Source of the DNA: an uncultured Paracoccaceae bacterium
GTDB taxonomy: Bacteria > Pseudomonadota > Alphaproteobacteria > Rhodobacterales > Rhodobacteraceae
Direction of reading: 5' to 3'
Length of the DNA stretch: 64,000 nt
Assembly: GCA_947494675.1 (NCBI GenBank)
Contig: CANLVP010000001.1
Location: 1,054,001 to 1,118,000, forward strand
Under the pieces are notes generated by a model. That model did not search any database and was not told where the DNA came from. It worked only from the letters and a program-made list of their open reading frames with translations. Below, in pieces: positions 29,363 to 37,975 of the stretch. Numbering within the stretch: the first letter of the stretch is position 1; each line of letters opens with the position of its first letter. The position numbers and the translations under genes are program-made.

Positions 29363-30322
29363 TTATGTGTCTTCCGGGCGGTAAGGTTTCAGCGGGTCGC
29401 CGACACCGATCCAAATATCCCGCGCTTCGTTTTTGACGCCGGGATGGGACGACTTGCCCAACAAGCGGCGGAATTGCGCAATTCCGCGCCCCGTGTGCCA
29501 AAGCAGATTGGCCGCAATCAGGCCAAACTGCCCATGTGCTTGGCGCAGGAACCGAGAGCGGGAATAGTAGAAGTAGGTGGGGAGACGCTTGCGCTGCGCC
29601 TCAAGTGACTTCACCGGGCCGCTTCCGCCGCGATAGTGGATGGCCGTTGCTTTGTCAGTGGTGACAAGCCGCCAACCAGCACGTTTGGCCCGAAGACAAT
29701 ATTCAGCGTCCTCGAAGTACAAAAAGTAGCCGTCGTCCATCAAGCCGATCTGATCGATCATGTCACGGTTCAGCAAAATGCAGGCAAAGCTTGCCCAATC
29801 GATGTCAGCGTCAGGTGTGCCTGGCGGCAGAGCGACGACATAGCCTGCAAGCAGTTTTGTGATGGGCCCTGTCGCGGCGGCGCGGGCGAGTTCACTGAGC
29901 GGTGACGCGAAACGGAAGTGGCTGACTTGGCTCGATCCGTCATCGCTGGCCAATCGGGGGGCGATGAAGCCTGCTTTCGGGTCTTGTGCGGCACGGTCCA
30001 GGATCGCGCGCAAGAAGCCTTTTTCCAAAACCGCGTCGGAATTCAGAACCAGCACGAACCGGCCATCGCTGTTGGTAATTCCCAAGTTATGACCGCCGGA
30101 AAAACCGGTATTGCTGTCGGACTTCACCAACTGGACAGGTGCGTCGGGGTGTCGCGCAATCCAATCAGCAATTTGCTGGTCGGACCCATCGCCAGACGCA
30201 TTGTCTACGACGACGATATCGCCGTTGATGCCGTCCAAATCGTCCAACACGGACTGCACGCAGGCCAGCGTAAGATCGCCGGTTCGATAGTTAATAATTG
30301 ATACTGAAATGTCGCGGGACAT
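29363..30322 (-). CDS. Glycosyltransferase family 2 (WbbL/rhamnosyl-like)
   Basis: 319-residue GT2 enzyme. It begins with VSIINYRTGDLTL, has VVDNASGDGS and the LNSDAVL metal-binding motif, and the acceptor-side motif DGYFLYFEDAEYCLRAKRAG typical of WbbL-like rhamnosyl/galactosyl transferases. Starts seven bases after the polymerase gene and ends one base before the sulfotransferase start. Sugar specificity is inferred by family resemblance only. Confidence 0.9.
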   Translation of the reverse strand: MSRDISVSIINYRTGDLTLACVQSVLDDLDGINGDIVVVDNASGDGSDQQIADWIARHPDAPVQLVKSDSNTGFSGGHNLGITNSDGRFVLVLNSDAVLEKGFLRAILDRAAQDPKAGFIAPRLASDDGSSQVSHFRFASPLSELARAAATGPITKLLAGYVVALPPGTPDADIDWASFACILLNRDMIDQIGLMDDGYFLYFEDAEYCLRAKRAGWRLVTTDKATAIHYRGGSGPVKSLEAQRKRLPTYFYYSRSRFLRQAHGQFGLIAANLLWHTGRGIAQFRRLLGKSSHPGVKNEARDIWIGVGDPLKPYRPEDT

Positions 30323-30329
30323 GGCCGTT

Positions 30330-31748
30330 CTATTGCGCCTGACGTCTGTTGATCCGTTTGGTCTGGCGGGTATAGGGGCTAATCGGTTGCGGGGCTAGCT
30401 CTATGGCATTCCCATCGCCAGTCTCACCGTCTTGCCCTTGCCACTCTAGTCGTCCCCAAAGCGCACCCACCACAAGCCATGTAAGCGGCGTCATCGTTCC
30501 GTTCGGAATGAGGTCTAAAAGATTCACACAAAGCACAATCGCGAGCGTGGTCGTCTCTGGCCCCACGACAAAGCGCTTACGCCGGACATAGAGCAGGATA
30601 AGCGGCGTCACCATGAGGCCAAATTCGCCAATATATCGGGTCCAACCACCAACGCCAAAAATGATCACCCAATAGCCATCGGTGACGCTGATGTCCTGAC
30701 CATTTTCGTCATAGACTCGCGCGCGACCCCAACCACCCCAGCCAAAAAGCGGCCTATCGTTCGCTTTCGCCAAAAGGATGTTCTCATTATCCAGCCGAAA
30801 TTGGAGAGAGCTGGCGCGTTCTGCGTCGATTTTGGACGCCAGCGAAACAGCCGTACCGCCCGTTACCAATCCACGTTCTCGGAGAACCGGGTAGGTGAGA
30901 ACGATCGAGCCAATCACAAGTGCGGCAAGCATTTGCGTACGCTGGGGCAAAAAGAACGCGATCGGCGCAAGAGCCAGGGCAATGACAGCTGCACCCAGTG
31001 AATTTGACAGAAGAATGGTCATCATTATCCAGGCGGCCATCCATAAGAACTGCTTGCGCCGCGCTGGCACAACAGCAGCGGCACCAATTGCCGCGACAAC
31101 AGACATGGCCAGGAAGATTGCCAACCAAAGGCCATGATCCAAAAAGACAAGCGGTCGAAACCCACCAGAACGGACATGCTGCATCCATGAATGCGGGAAG
31201 AAGCCATAGACCATGTTGTTGAGCTGCGGAGAGGCCCGAATTTCGTAGAGCGCGAGAAATGAATAGGCAAAACCAGCGACGGCAAACACGATCAAAATCA
31301 AGCGTTGCTGTGCGGGAGCCGCTGCAAATCGGTAAGCGAGAATAAACGGCAGTAGCATGATCAAGATGCCAAGTACCGCTGAGAACCCGTCGTAAACCCT
31401 CAAGCCCTGAATGAACCCTGTCCGATCCGTGTTGGTCAAAACGGTCAGAAATGCGCCCACAACCAACGCCAAAAGCATCGAACGAGCTATCCAAGACCGC
31501 GGCACCCATTGTTTGAGTGCCTCAGTGTCGCGCTTTCGCAGCGCTAAGAATGCAAAAAGCGCCGCTGCCAGAGCAGGAATACTGGTTTTGTCAAATGTGG
31601 GCAGCAAAGGCAGATCAAGTCCGCTGATTGCCGGCAGCAAAAGATAGCCCGCAATGACCGAGACCAAGATCGCAAGTGTGGTGCGGTACTTTTGAAAAAG
31701 CACCATCACAACAAGGGGCCAGCTATAGAGAACGACTGACGCAAACAT
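30330..31748 (-). CDS. O-antigen polymerase/ligase-like membrane protein (Wzy)
   Basis: 472-residue polytopic protein with about eleven transmembrane helices and one large periplasmic loop in the C-terminal half (about 285-340: SLASKIDAERASSLQFRLDNENILLAKANDRPLFGWGGWGR is its recognisable region, with the RxxxW-type GWGGWGRAR motif of Wzy_C/O-antigen ligase proteins). Predicted to polymerise repeat units. A strong AAGGAGG lies nine bases before the ATG. First gene of a four-gene unit, divergent from the spike-like operon starting at 31963. Confidence 0.82.
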   Translation of the reverse strand: MFASVVLYSWPLVVMVLFQKYRTTLAILVSVIAGYLLLPAISGLDLPLLPTFDKTSIPALAAALFAFLALRKRDTEALKQWVPRSWIARSMLLALVVGAFLTVLTNTDRTGFIQGLRVYDGFSAVLGILIMLLPFILAYRFAAAPAQQRLILIVFAVAGFAYSFLALYEIRASPQLNNMVYGFFPHSWMQHVRSGGFRPLVFLDHGLWLAIFLAMSVVAAIGAAAVVPARRKQFLWMAAWIMMTILLSNSLGAAVIALALAPIAFFLPQRTQMLAALVIGSIVLTYPVLRERGLVTGGTAVSLASKIDAERASSLQFRLDNENILLAKANDRPLFGWGGWGRARVYDENGQDISVTDGYWVIIFGVGGWTRYIGEFGLMVTPLILLYVRRKRFVVGPETTTLAIVLCVNLLDLIPNGTMTPLTWLVVGALWGRLEWQGQDGETGDGNAIELAPQPISPYTRQTKRINRRQAQ

Positions 31749-31962
31749 CTTCTGTGACCTCCTTTCTTGTTACTTAGCTTCGCTTTTGCACAGCTGTTTG
31801 TCCGGCGACCTTTCTGTCAGATCTTTGGGGCAAACAGGTGACGACAATGCGAGCGTTCGGTGCTCACTCCGATAATTAACCCCTGATCGCCACTTTTGCC
31901 ATCACGGCGTCGCACTTCTGCGTCGGCACCTTTTCAATCATTCCATCGAGCAGGATCATTAT
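31749..31962. promoter_or_regulatory. Divergent wzy / spike-operon intergenic region
   Basis: 214 bases that must hold both promoters. A TTAACC half site (about 31876-31881) resembles a CtrA half box, but no full TTAA-N7-TTAA is present. Upstream of 31963, CAGGATC is the plausible ribosome-binding site. No long inverted repeat was found. Confidence 0.35.
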
Positions 31963-32226
31963 ATGCCACAGGACAAATTTGCGGACCATTCATCTGGTCT
32001 TGAGAGCCCCGCAACCCATGTGTTTGACGTCACGCCCGATGACACAACAGACCTCGTTTCCGTCAGCCGCGCGCTGAATGTCGCGACCAGCGGAAGCGTC
32101 CGACTTACGTCTTCTGACGGAAGCATTGCGACGGTTCATGTGGCCGCAGGCGTTGCGTTTCCAATCCGGGCATCCCGCATCTGGGCAACGGGGACGACGG
32201 CAACTGGCATCGTGGTTCTGTCCTAA
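31963..32226 (+). CDS. Spike base protein, RCAP_Rcc01079 (GTA head spike) family
   Basis: 87-residue protein with no signal peptide. The start KFADHSSGLESPATHVFDVTP, the central DTTDL...RALNV and the ending FPIRASRIWATGTTAT follow the pattern I recall for the Rhodobacter capsulatus rcc01079 family, the base of the gene transfer agent head spike, also met in Rhodobacteraceae phages. In R. capsulatus it is encoded apart from the main GTA cluster with the spike gene rcc01080 and is needed to bind recipient capsule. Its TAA overlaps the next ATG (TAATG), so the following protein is probably its partner. No other phage or GTA structural gene is nearby. Confidence 0.8.
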   Translation: MPQDKFADHSSGLESPATHVFDVTPDDTTDLVSVSRALNVATSGSVRLTSSDGSIATVHVAAGVAFPIRASRIWATGTTATGIVVLS

Positions 32227-34337
32227 TGAGCGGTATCGGTCTTGGGGTCGGGCTTGGCTCTGCGCAGGGGATGCTGGGTGGCGAAAGCATGCTGGTCGAC
32301 GGCGTGCTGGTGGTAACAACGCTCCAGGACGGATCATTGGAAATCACCGCCGCGGACGGTGATTTGACCATCACCGTCTTGGCACCATCCCCTTTTGAGG
32401 GTGTGTACGCCACGACCACCGCGCAATTGCAGCTTGGTCCGGTCAATCTGGTGCCCGCAGAAATCTCTGGTCAGGGTTTGGCCGGTGAAACGCTGTCAGT
32501 TGTGCCGGGTCTTTGGATTTTCGACGCTGCACTTGCAGCGCCGGACCTGAACTATCAGTGGACCATGGATGGAAGCGACTTGTCTGGTGAGGTCGCGACA
32601 GATCTGATCATTCCTCGGAATGGCGCAGACTACGCTGTCACCGAAACGCTCAGCCAAGCGGGCGCAGGCCAGAACGCGGTCGCCAGCAACACAATCAGCG
32701 TGCCGTATCCATCCCAAAGCGTCACAATCCCCGCTGGCACTGTCACAGAAGACCAGACCAATTTCCCGATGCGGTTCGACATGTCGGACTTGTCGCCGAT
32801 GCTATGGGACGCGCTGCGCGTTGATGGCGGCAACCTTCGTGCCACCAATGCTAGCGACACAGAAAACTATCCCATCGATGTGGTTTGGATCGACCCTGCC
32901 GCGCAACGCGGAACAGTCTTCGTGCGTCAGGATTTGCAAAGCGCGACCGATGTAACCTTTGATCTTCGCGTCCGAAATACGGACGTCTTGGCCGAAGACC
33001 CCAGTGCAGCAAACGGGCGCAATGCAGTTTGGGCCGATTACCTTTCCGTTCTGGCCTTCCCTGATCGGACAGATCGCACCGGGCAGCACAGCGTGGTCGA
33101 AGCTGGCACATTCGCCAATGATTATGTGCTCGAAAAAGTCAGCGGCGACATCCAAATGCACCAGGGCCTTACTTGGGACGGAACGCATTGGTTCGTCGTC
33201 GATACCAACCAGATTAAGAAGTTCGACGCCCAATGGAACCTGGTTCAAACGATGAACGACCCAATCGGGTTGTCGGCTCTGCCGGGCGTAAATCACCTTG
33301 GCGACCCGTGTATCCACAACGGAGAGCTTTTGATCCCACTCGAAGTGTGGCCATCAGGGCCGTTCACCAATCAGCACATTGCGGTCTACAGCACCGATGA
33401 CCTGAGCTTTATTCGAAGCCACGACATCTCTGCGGCTGGACGAGAGGCATCATCTTTCGCCATCAACCCTGCGGATGGAAACCTGTATTGCACCGACTAC
33501 ACGAATGGTGCCGATATCCCTTACTTCACAACAACGGGGACCTATTTGGGCACGTTGACGCTGTCGCAGACAGTCAATCAACTCCAGGGCATCGTTTTCC
33601 ACGACGGAAAAATGTTCCTGACATCGGATTCCACCGACCAATTGTTTGAAGCACTTCCCGACGGGACGGTTACACCCTCCCCGGTCTTTACGTCCCTTTT
33701 GGGCGGTTCCTTCGAAGGTATTGCAAGCGACGGAACCGATCTTTACGTCTTGATCGACAGTACTCCGTCGTGCGTCTATCGACTACTTGACGCCACAAAG
33801 AGCGATGTTCTGCCTTTTGCAGATAACAGCCTAAAGGTGTCGAACATCCCGTCTCAAAACGCTTGGACGGCAAGTGTCACCACGGTGCCTTACGCATTGC
33901 CCCACAACGGTGCTGTCATATCGGTTGTCCGTGAAGGCGGCGAAACGAACAGGGCGACAGCGGCAATGCGCACGTCGTCAAATCCGAACAGCTACAACGG
34001 CTGGTCAAATACGGATAGTTGGATGGCGCCGGGAGCCACCCGCGAACCTCAACTCACCGAACAGGTGCGCATGTCTTACGGTTACAGCGGCACAGGCGAC
34101 CGAAAGCTGTTGCTGGATGGTGCGCCCTACGCGGTTGGGAGTGGTGTCACCGCAAGACCGGGCGGCAGCCTCATGTCATGGTTCACCGGGGCCGAAGATT
34201 CGTCGCCCACAGAGAATGCAAGCGCCGGGTTGTCTTTCGCCTTCCTATTTGACGGGTACGCATCTGACGCCCGTCTTGCGGCGGAATTTGCGAACTTGAA
34301 CAACCCGAGCAATTTCTACATCACGAATTCAGGATAG
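32226..34337 (+). CDS. Multidomain spike/adhesin-like protein (Ig, DUF2341, propeller, LamG-like)
   Basis: 703 residues, no signal peptide. It begins with a glycine-rich GIGLGVGLG segment as seen in proteins encoded beside spike base genes. Then follow a beta-hairpin/Ig-like region (to about 160, DLNYQWTMDGSDLSG), a DUF2341 domain (about 162-275: TNFPMRFDMSDL, RGTVFVRQDL), a propeller-like domain of repeated blades (about 310-525) apparently inserted in a concanavalin/LamG-like fold that resumes at about 545 (NAWTASVTTVPYALPHNGAV) and ends SDARLAAEFANLNNPSNFY. All beta, as in receptor-binding spikes. Translationally coupled to the spike base gene. Glycan binding is inferred. Confidence 0.65.
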   Translation: MSGIGLGVGLGSAQGMLGGESMLVDGVLVVTTLQDGSLEITAADGDLTITVLAPSPFEGVYATTTAQLQLGPVNLVPAEISGQGLAGETLSVVPGLWIFDAALAAPDLNYQWTMDGSDLSGEVATDLIIPRNGADYAVTETLSQAGAGQNAVASNTISVPYPSQSVTIPAGTVTEDQTNFPMRFDMSDLSPMLWDALRVDGGNLRATNASDTENYPIDVVWIDPAAQRGTVFVRQDLQSATDVTFDLRVRNTDVLAEDPSAANGRNAVWADYLSVLAFPDRTDRTGQHSVVEAGTFANDYVLEKVSGDIQMHQGLTWDGTHWFVVDTNQIKKFDAQWNLVQTMNDPIGLSALPGVNHLGDPCIHNGELLIPLEVWPSGPFTNQHIAVYSTDDLSFIRSHDISAAGREASSFAINPADGNLYCTDYTNGADIPYFTTTGTYLGTLTLSQTVNQLQGIVFHDGKMFLTSDSTDQLFEALPDGTVTPSPVFTSLLGGSFEGIASDGTDLYVLIDSTPSCVYRLLDATKSDVLPFADNSLKVSNIPSQNAWTASVTTVPYALPHNGAVISVVREGGETNRATAAMRTSSNPNSYNGWSNTDSWMAPGATREPQLTEQVRMSYGYSGTGDRKLLLDGAPYAVGSGVTARPGGSLMSWFTGAEDSSPTENASAGLSFAFLFDGYASDARLAAEFANLNNPSNFYITNSG

Positions 34338-34348
34338 AGGCGAAGCTG

Positions 34349-36634
34349 ATGAATCGTAAGATTGGCCTGACGGGCATCCCACAGACAAGTTCCTTTGCCA
34401 TCCAAGTTGCGCAAGGCGGGCGTATCGCGAACGGTTCGACCGATAGCTGGGGCGAAGACGGAAACCCTTGGGGTGATCCGACACCCGGTGTCTCGGCGAC
34501 GATACGGCTAACCAAGCGATCGCATTTGCAGGTCGCCCCGGAAGGCATGTTTTTTGAGGTCGATCTGTTCGGATTTGACACGCCGCCGCCGGTTGACTCA
34601 AACGCCTATGACCCGCAGCACCACGATGTCTATTACTTCTGGAACTTCGGCGATCCCGGCAGCCGATTCACAGCACCTCAGAACGTGATGGAACATCAGC
34701 GCGACGCGAATGTCGCCTATGGTCCGACAGCCGCGCACGTCTATGCAAATCATGGCGACTATGATGTCAGTGTCCTGATCATTGAACCTGCCAGCGGCAA
34801 GACAACCGTTGCCACCTTTGCAATCGGCGGGGCAAACCCTGACACGCCAACTATTCAGGATCCCGACGCCTTTTTCGAAAATGGCCAAACGATTATTGTG
34901 GATCAGACTGGTACTGGGCTTGCGGCCTATCCGAACGCCGTCGTCCGGACAACGCCGCAACAGGCCGTCTCATATTGTGACAATAGATCTGCCCCGCACC
35001 GCATCATGCTGATGGACGATCAGGAATGGACCAGTAGTGGTACGATGAGCTACGGCGCAAACAGTCCGGCACTTCACATGGTGCGATCAAACACTGGAAC
35101 CAACCGACCAATCGTCAATTGGGTCAGCGGATCGCGATTGATCTACTTCGTCAACTTTGACCCGACGAACGAAAAGGACGCGGTCTTCAATGGCGTCGAT
35201 TTTGTCGGTGGCTGGGACAGCACGACAGAAACAGGCGACGGCAACCATTCGTGCTTTCAGCAAAGCGCCCATCAAGGTGATTACCTGCTGGTGCACGATT
35301 GCGATATCAAGAACTTTGGCGCGCATGCCTATAGCGCGCTGTCCTTCACCAACGAATTGGGCGTTCGGATCTTCTCAAACGTCGTGTCCGAAGGAACGCG
35401 ATCCTATCATTTCTATGAAGAGATCAATGCCCCCGTCGCCTATTTGGGCGTACGTGCGATGTCCAACATAAATGCACTGTCGGGCGGTCCAAGGCTGAAC
35501 GGTTCCTCTTTGCACAACGATGCCGCGATCCTGCGGTTCCAAAGCGCCAAGAACGTGGTTCTGGACGGCTGCGACATATTTGTCCGGACCGGTTGGTTCG
35601 AAAACTACTTTGGCGTCATCACCCAGCAAGCCGCTGTTCGCTTTGACCAACGCGCCAACCGCGGGACGCGGTTCAATGTCCAACGGTGCAGCATCGAAGG
35701 TGGCCTTTCAGTTAACCGCATGAATTCGACGATTCGCGTGAATGTCCAAAACAACCTCATTGAGCGTTCCATCCTGAGCGGCACAGCATTTGATCGCCGC
35801 ATTATCATGTTGTCCTATGGTGGAGCCACAATCCGCAACAATTTGATGATCGTGCCCAACACGCCGCGCATTAACTTCTATGGCCTCTTTACGCCCAACT
35901 ATTTTGTGCAAACGGAACTGTTTGAAGACGCGGGCGCGCAAACCGGAAACGTCGCCGAATGCGCGGCAGGGCCGATCAAGATTTACAACAACACCTGCAT
36001 AAGCTTGATGGACAGCGCCAACGCATCCAACCCTCCAGCTGTTCTATATCAAAATCCAAACCTCGGGACATTCACCGCCGTCAGCGAGATTAACAATGTC
36101 TTGCATTCCCCCTCAACCGGCACCCCGTCGGTGGCATTCGCACCCTTCGATGAAACGCCGCTTTGGGCACCCCGTCACACAGGGTACCGTTCAAAGTATG
36201 AACGGATCGAGATCATCATCCCAAGTGACGTCGCCGATGGTGCCAGTATCACGATGGGTTATCCCGCTGGCCGAGGCCCCAACGATTACGAAGATCCCCC
36301 GGTTGAATCGCACCGTATCGGCCTTGGAAGCTACAAGAACGCAAACCCCAGATACAATGTGCCGGTCACCTTTGACACGGACACGCTGACGATCTCGAAC
36401 GACAGCGGTTCAACCTGGCCCGCAGGCGAAGCGGTCGTCGTTTTATTCTGCCCCGACAGCCCAGTGACGTTCGGCAATTTTGCGACCAACAATCAAACTC
36501 TCTCGGCCTATTGCCCGGGCGATGGGTCGCTCGCGCTTGGGACTGCAGATGAAACACTGCGTGCCGTTGGCGACTTTTACGGGCAATTTCGTCCGGTTCA
36601 TGCCTCGCAAGGGGCGTTCGAGGCCAGCTTCTAA
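34349..36634 (+). CDS. PKD and right-handed beta-helix tailspike-like protein
   Basis: 761 residues, no signal peptide. A beta-rich N-terminus is followed by a PKD-like domain (about 65-165: YYFWNFGDPGS and AAHVYANHGDYDVSVLI) and a right-handed parallel beta-helix (about 180-590: VFNGVDFVGG, LLVHDCDIKNFG, VVLDGCDIF, NVQRCSIEGG, VQNNLIERS, IYNNTCIS), then a small C-terminal beta domain. The helix is of the type used by phage tailspikes and polysaccharide lyases. AGAGG lies about eight bases before the ATG and only 11 bases separate it from the previous gene, so the three genes form one unit. It may be the receptor-binding or depolymerising partner of the spike base. Confidence 0.65.
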   Translation: MNRKIGLTGIPQTSSFAIQVAQGGRIANGSTDSWGEDGNPWGDPTPGVSATIRLTKRSHLQVAPEGMFFEVDLFGFDTPPPVDSNAYDPQHHDVYYFWNFGDPGSRFTAPQNVMEHQRDANVAYGPTAAHVYANHGDYDVSVLIIEPASGKTTVATFAIGGANPDTPTIQDPDAFFENGQTIIVDQTGTGLAAYPNAVVRTTPQQAVSYCDNRSAPHRIMLMDDQEWTSSGTMSYGANSPALHMVRSNTGTNRPIVNWVSGSRLIYFVNFDPTNEKDAVFNGVDFVGGWDSTTETGDGNHSCFQQSAHQGDYLLVHDCDIKNFGAHAYSALSFTNELGVRIFSNVVSEGTRSYHFYEEINAPVAYLGVRAMSNINALSGGPRLNGSSLHNDAAILRFQSAKNVVLDGCDIFVRTGWFENYFGVITQQAAVRFDQRANRGTRFNVQRCSIEGGLSVNRMNSTIRVNVQNNLIERSILSGTAFDRRIIMLSYGGATIRNNLMIVPNTPRINFYGLFTPNYFVQTELFEDAGAQTGNVAECAAGPIKIYNNTCISLMDSANASNPPAVLYQNPNLGTFTAVSEINNVLHSPSTGTPSVAFAPFDETPLWAPRHTGYRSKYERIEIIIPSDVADGASITMGYPAGRGPNDYEDPPVESHRIGLGSYKNANPRYNVPVTFDTDTLTISNDSGSTWPAGEAVVVLFCPDSPVTFGNFATNNQTLSAYCPGDGSLALGTADETLRAVGDFYGQFRPVHASQGAFEASF

Positions 36635-36681
36635 CGCGCTTCAAGCCTGTTTACTCACGCGTCGGCTATCGGCATAGACTA

Positions 36682-36699
36682 TGCTCAACGTATTGAGCA
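36682..36699. promoter_or_regulatory. Inverted repeat before the GT4 gene
   Basis: TGCTCAA-CGTA-TTGAGCA is a perfect 7-bp hairpin with a 4-base loop, ending 10 bases before the ATG of the glycosyltransferase. It could end the spike operon or control translation or transcription of the next gene. There is no U-run after it. Confidence 0.35.
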
Positions 36700-36709
36700 G
36701 AGACAGTTT

Positions 36710-37975
36710 ATGGCCGATCCGACCAACGGGACACGCATCGCTTACTTGACCGGGCATTATCCGGCCGTGTCGCATACTTTTATCCTTCGCGAGGTCGAGG
36801 CATTGCGCGCCTTGGGCGCGGAGGTGTCGACCTACGCTATCCGCAAACCCTCTGCTGACCACCTACGTGGCCCGGCAGAAGTTGCGGCAGCGCAAAACAC
36901 CTTTTACGTACTTGCCGCGGCCAAAAAAATCGCACCCCTGCTGCGCGCGCAACTTCGGCTTTTTCGTCAACCAAAGCTCTACCTCGCGACACTTTGGCTT
37001 GCCCTGCAAATGCGGGCGCCGGGGTTGCGGGCCCTTATCTACCAACTCATCTATTTTGCCGAAGCCACAATCATCGCCGATGATCTGGAACGCAAAAAGA
37101 TCACGCATCTGCACAACCACTTTGCCGACGTCAGCGCCAATGTCGCGGTTTTGGCGGCCAAGCTTGCGGGAACCAAATTCAGCTTCACGCTCCACGGCCC
37201 AGCAGAGCTTTATGCGCCAGAGCGTTGGAAAATTGGCACCAAGATACATCACGCCGATTTCGTCGCTTGCATCAGTCACTTTGCCCGCAGTCAGGCGATG
37301 TATTTCTCTGACCCCGCCGATTGGCCCAAGCTCAAGATCATTCATTGCGGCGTGATCCCTGGCCTTTACGACCAACCCAAGTCGCAAGACTCTGATCGGA
37401 CGCATTTCGTTTATGTCGGGCGGCTGACCGCGATCAAAGGCGTGCGCATCCTGCTGGAAGCCTTTGAAAAAGCGCGGACAACCGCACCGAACCTGCACCT
37501 GACAATCGTTGGCGATGGCGACGATCGTGCCGCACTCGAAACACTTGCGAAGCCTTTCAAAGACCAGATCACCTTTGCTGGCTATCAATCACAAGACGAC
37601 GTTGCGGCGACCCTTGCCTCTGCTGACGCCTTTGTCCTTCCCAGCTTCGCCGAAGGTTTGCCTGTCGTCCTGATGGAGGCGCTGGCCGCGAAAGTGCCGG
37701 TGATCTGTACGCAGGTCGCTGGTGTTTCTGAATTGGTCGAAGACGGCGTCAACGGCTACATCGTGCCGCCCGGTGACGTCGACAGCCTTGCGAGCCGGAT
37801 GGTAAACCTCGCTGCAGAGCCTGCCGCACGGCGGGCAATGGGGACAAGCGGGCGCGCAAAGGTGGTGGCTGAGTTCGACATCAACGTCGAAGCGGCCCGC
37901 CTCGCGCGCCTCTTTGACGGTGACCTGTCAGGTCCACCGCGCCCCGAACCTTTAGCAAAGGATGGGCAAGCCTGA
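36710..37975 (+). CDS. Glycosyltransferase family 4
   Basis: 421-residue GT-B enzyme. The N-terminal domain begins IAYLTGHYPAVSHTFILREV, a stretch common in colanic-acid/exopolysaccharide GT4 enzymes; the C-terminal domain has HFVYVGRLTAIKGV, LTIVGDGDDRAAL and the EGLPVVLMEALA E-x7-E motif. The stop codon overlaps the asparagine-synthase-like start (TGATG). Probably adds one sugar of the repeat unit. Confidence 0.92.
   Translation: MADPTNGTRIAYLTGHYPAVSHTFILREVEALRALGAEVSTYAIRKPSADHLRGPAEVAAAQNTFYVLAAAKKIAPLLRAQLRLFRQPKLYLATLWLALQMRAPGLRALIYQLIYFAEATIIADDLERKKITHLHNHFADVSANVAVLAAKLAGTKFSFTLHGPAELYAPERWKIGTKIHHADFVACISHFARSQAMYFSDPADWPKLKIIHCGVIPGLYDQPKSQDSDRTHFVYVGRLTAIKGVRILLEAFEKARTTAPNLHLTIVGDGDDRAALETLAKPFKDQITFAGYQSQDDVAATLASADAFVLPSFAEGLPVVLMEALAAKVPVICTQVAGVSELVEDGVNGYIVPPGDVDSLASRMVNLAAEPAARRAMGTSGRAKVVAEFDINVEAARLARLFDGDLSGPPRPEPLAKDGQA

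Noticed and set aside
31963-36634. Complete prophage
   Set aside because: No capsid, portal, terminase, tail tube, integrase or attachment repeat is present; only spike-like genes are seen, so I treat it as a GTA/phage-derived module.
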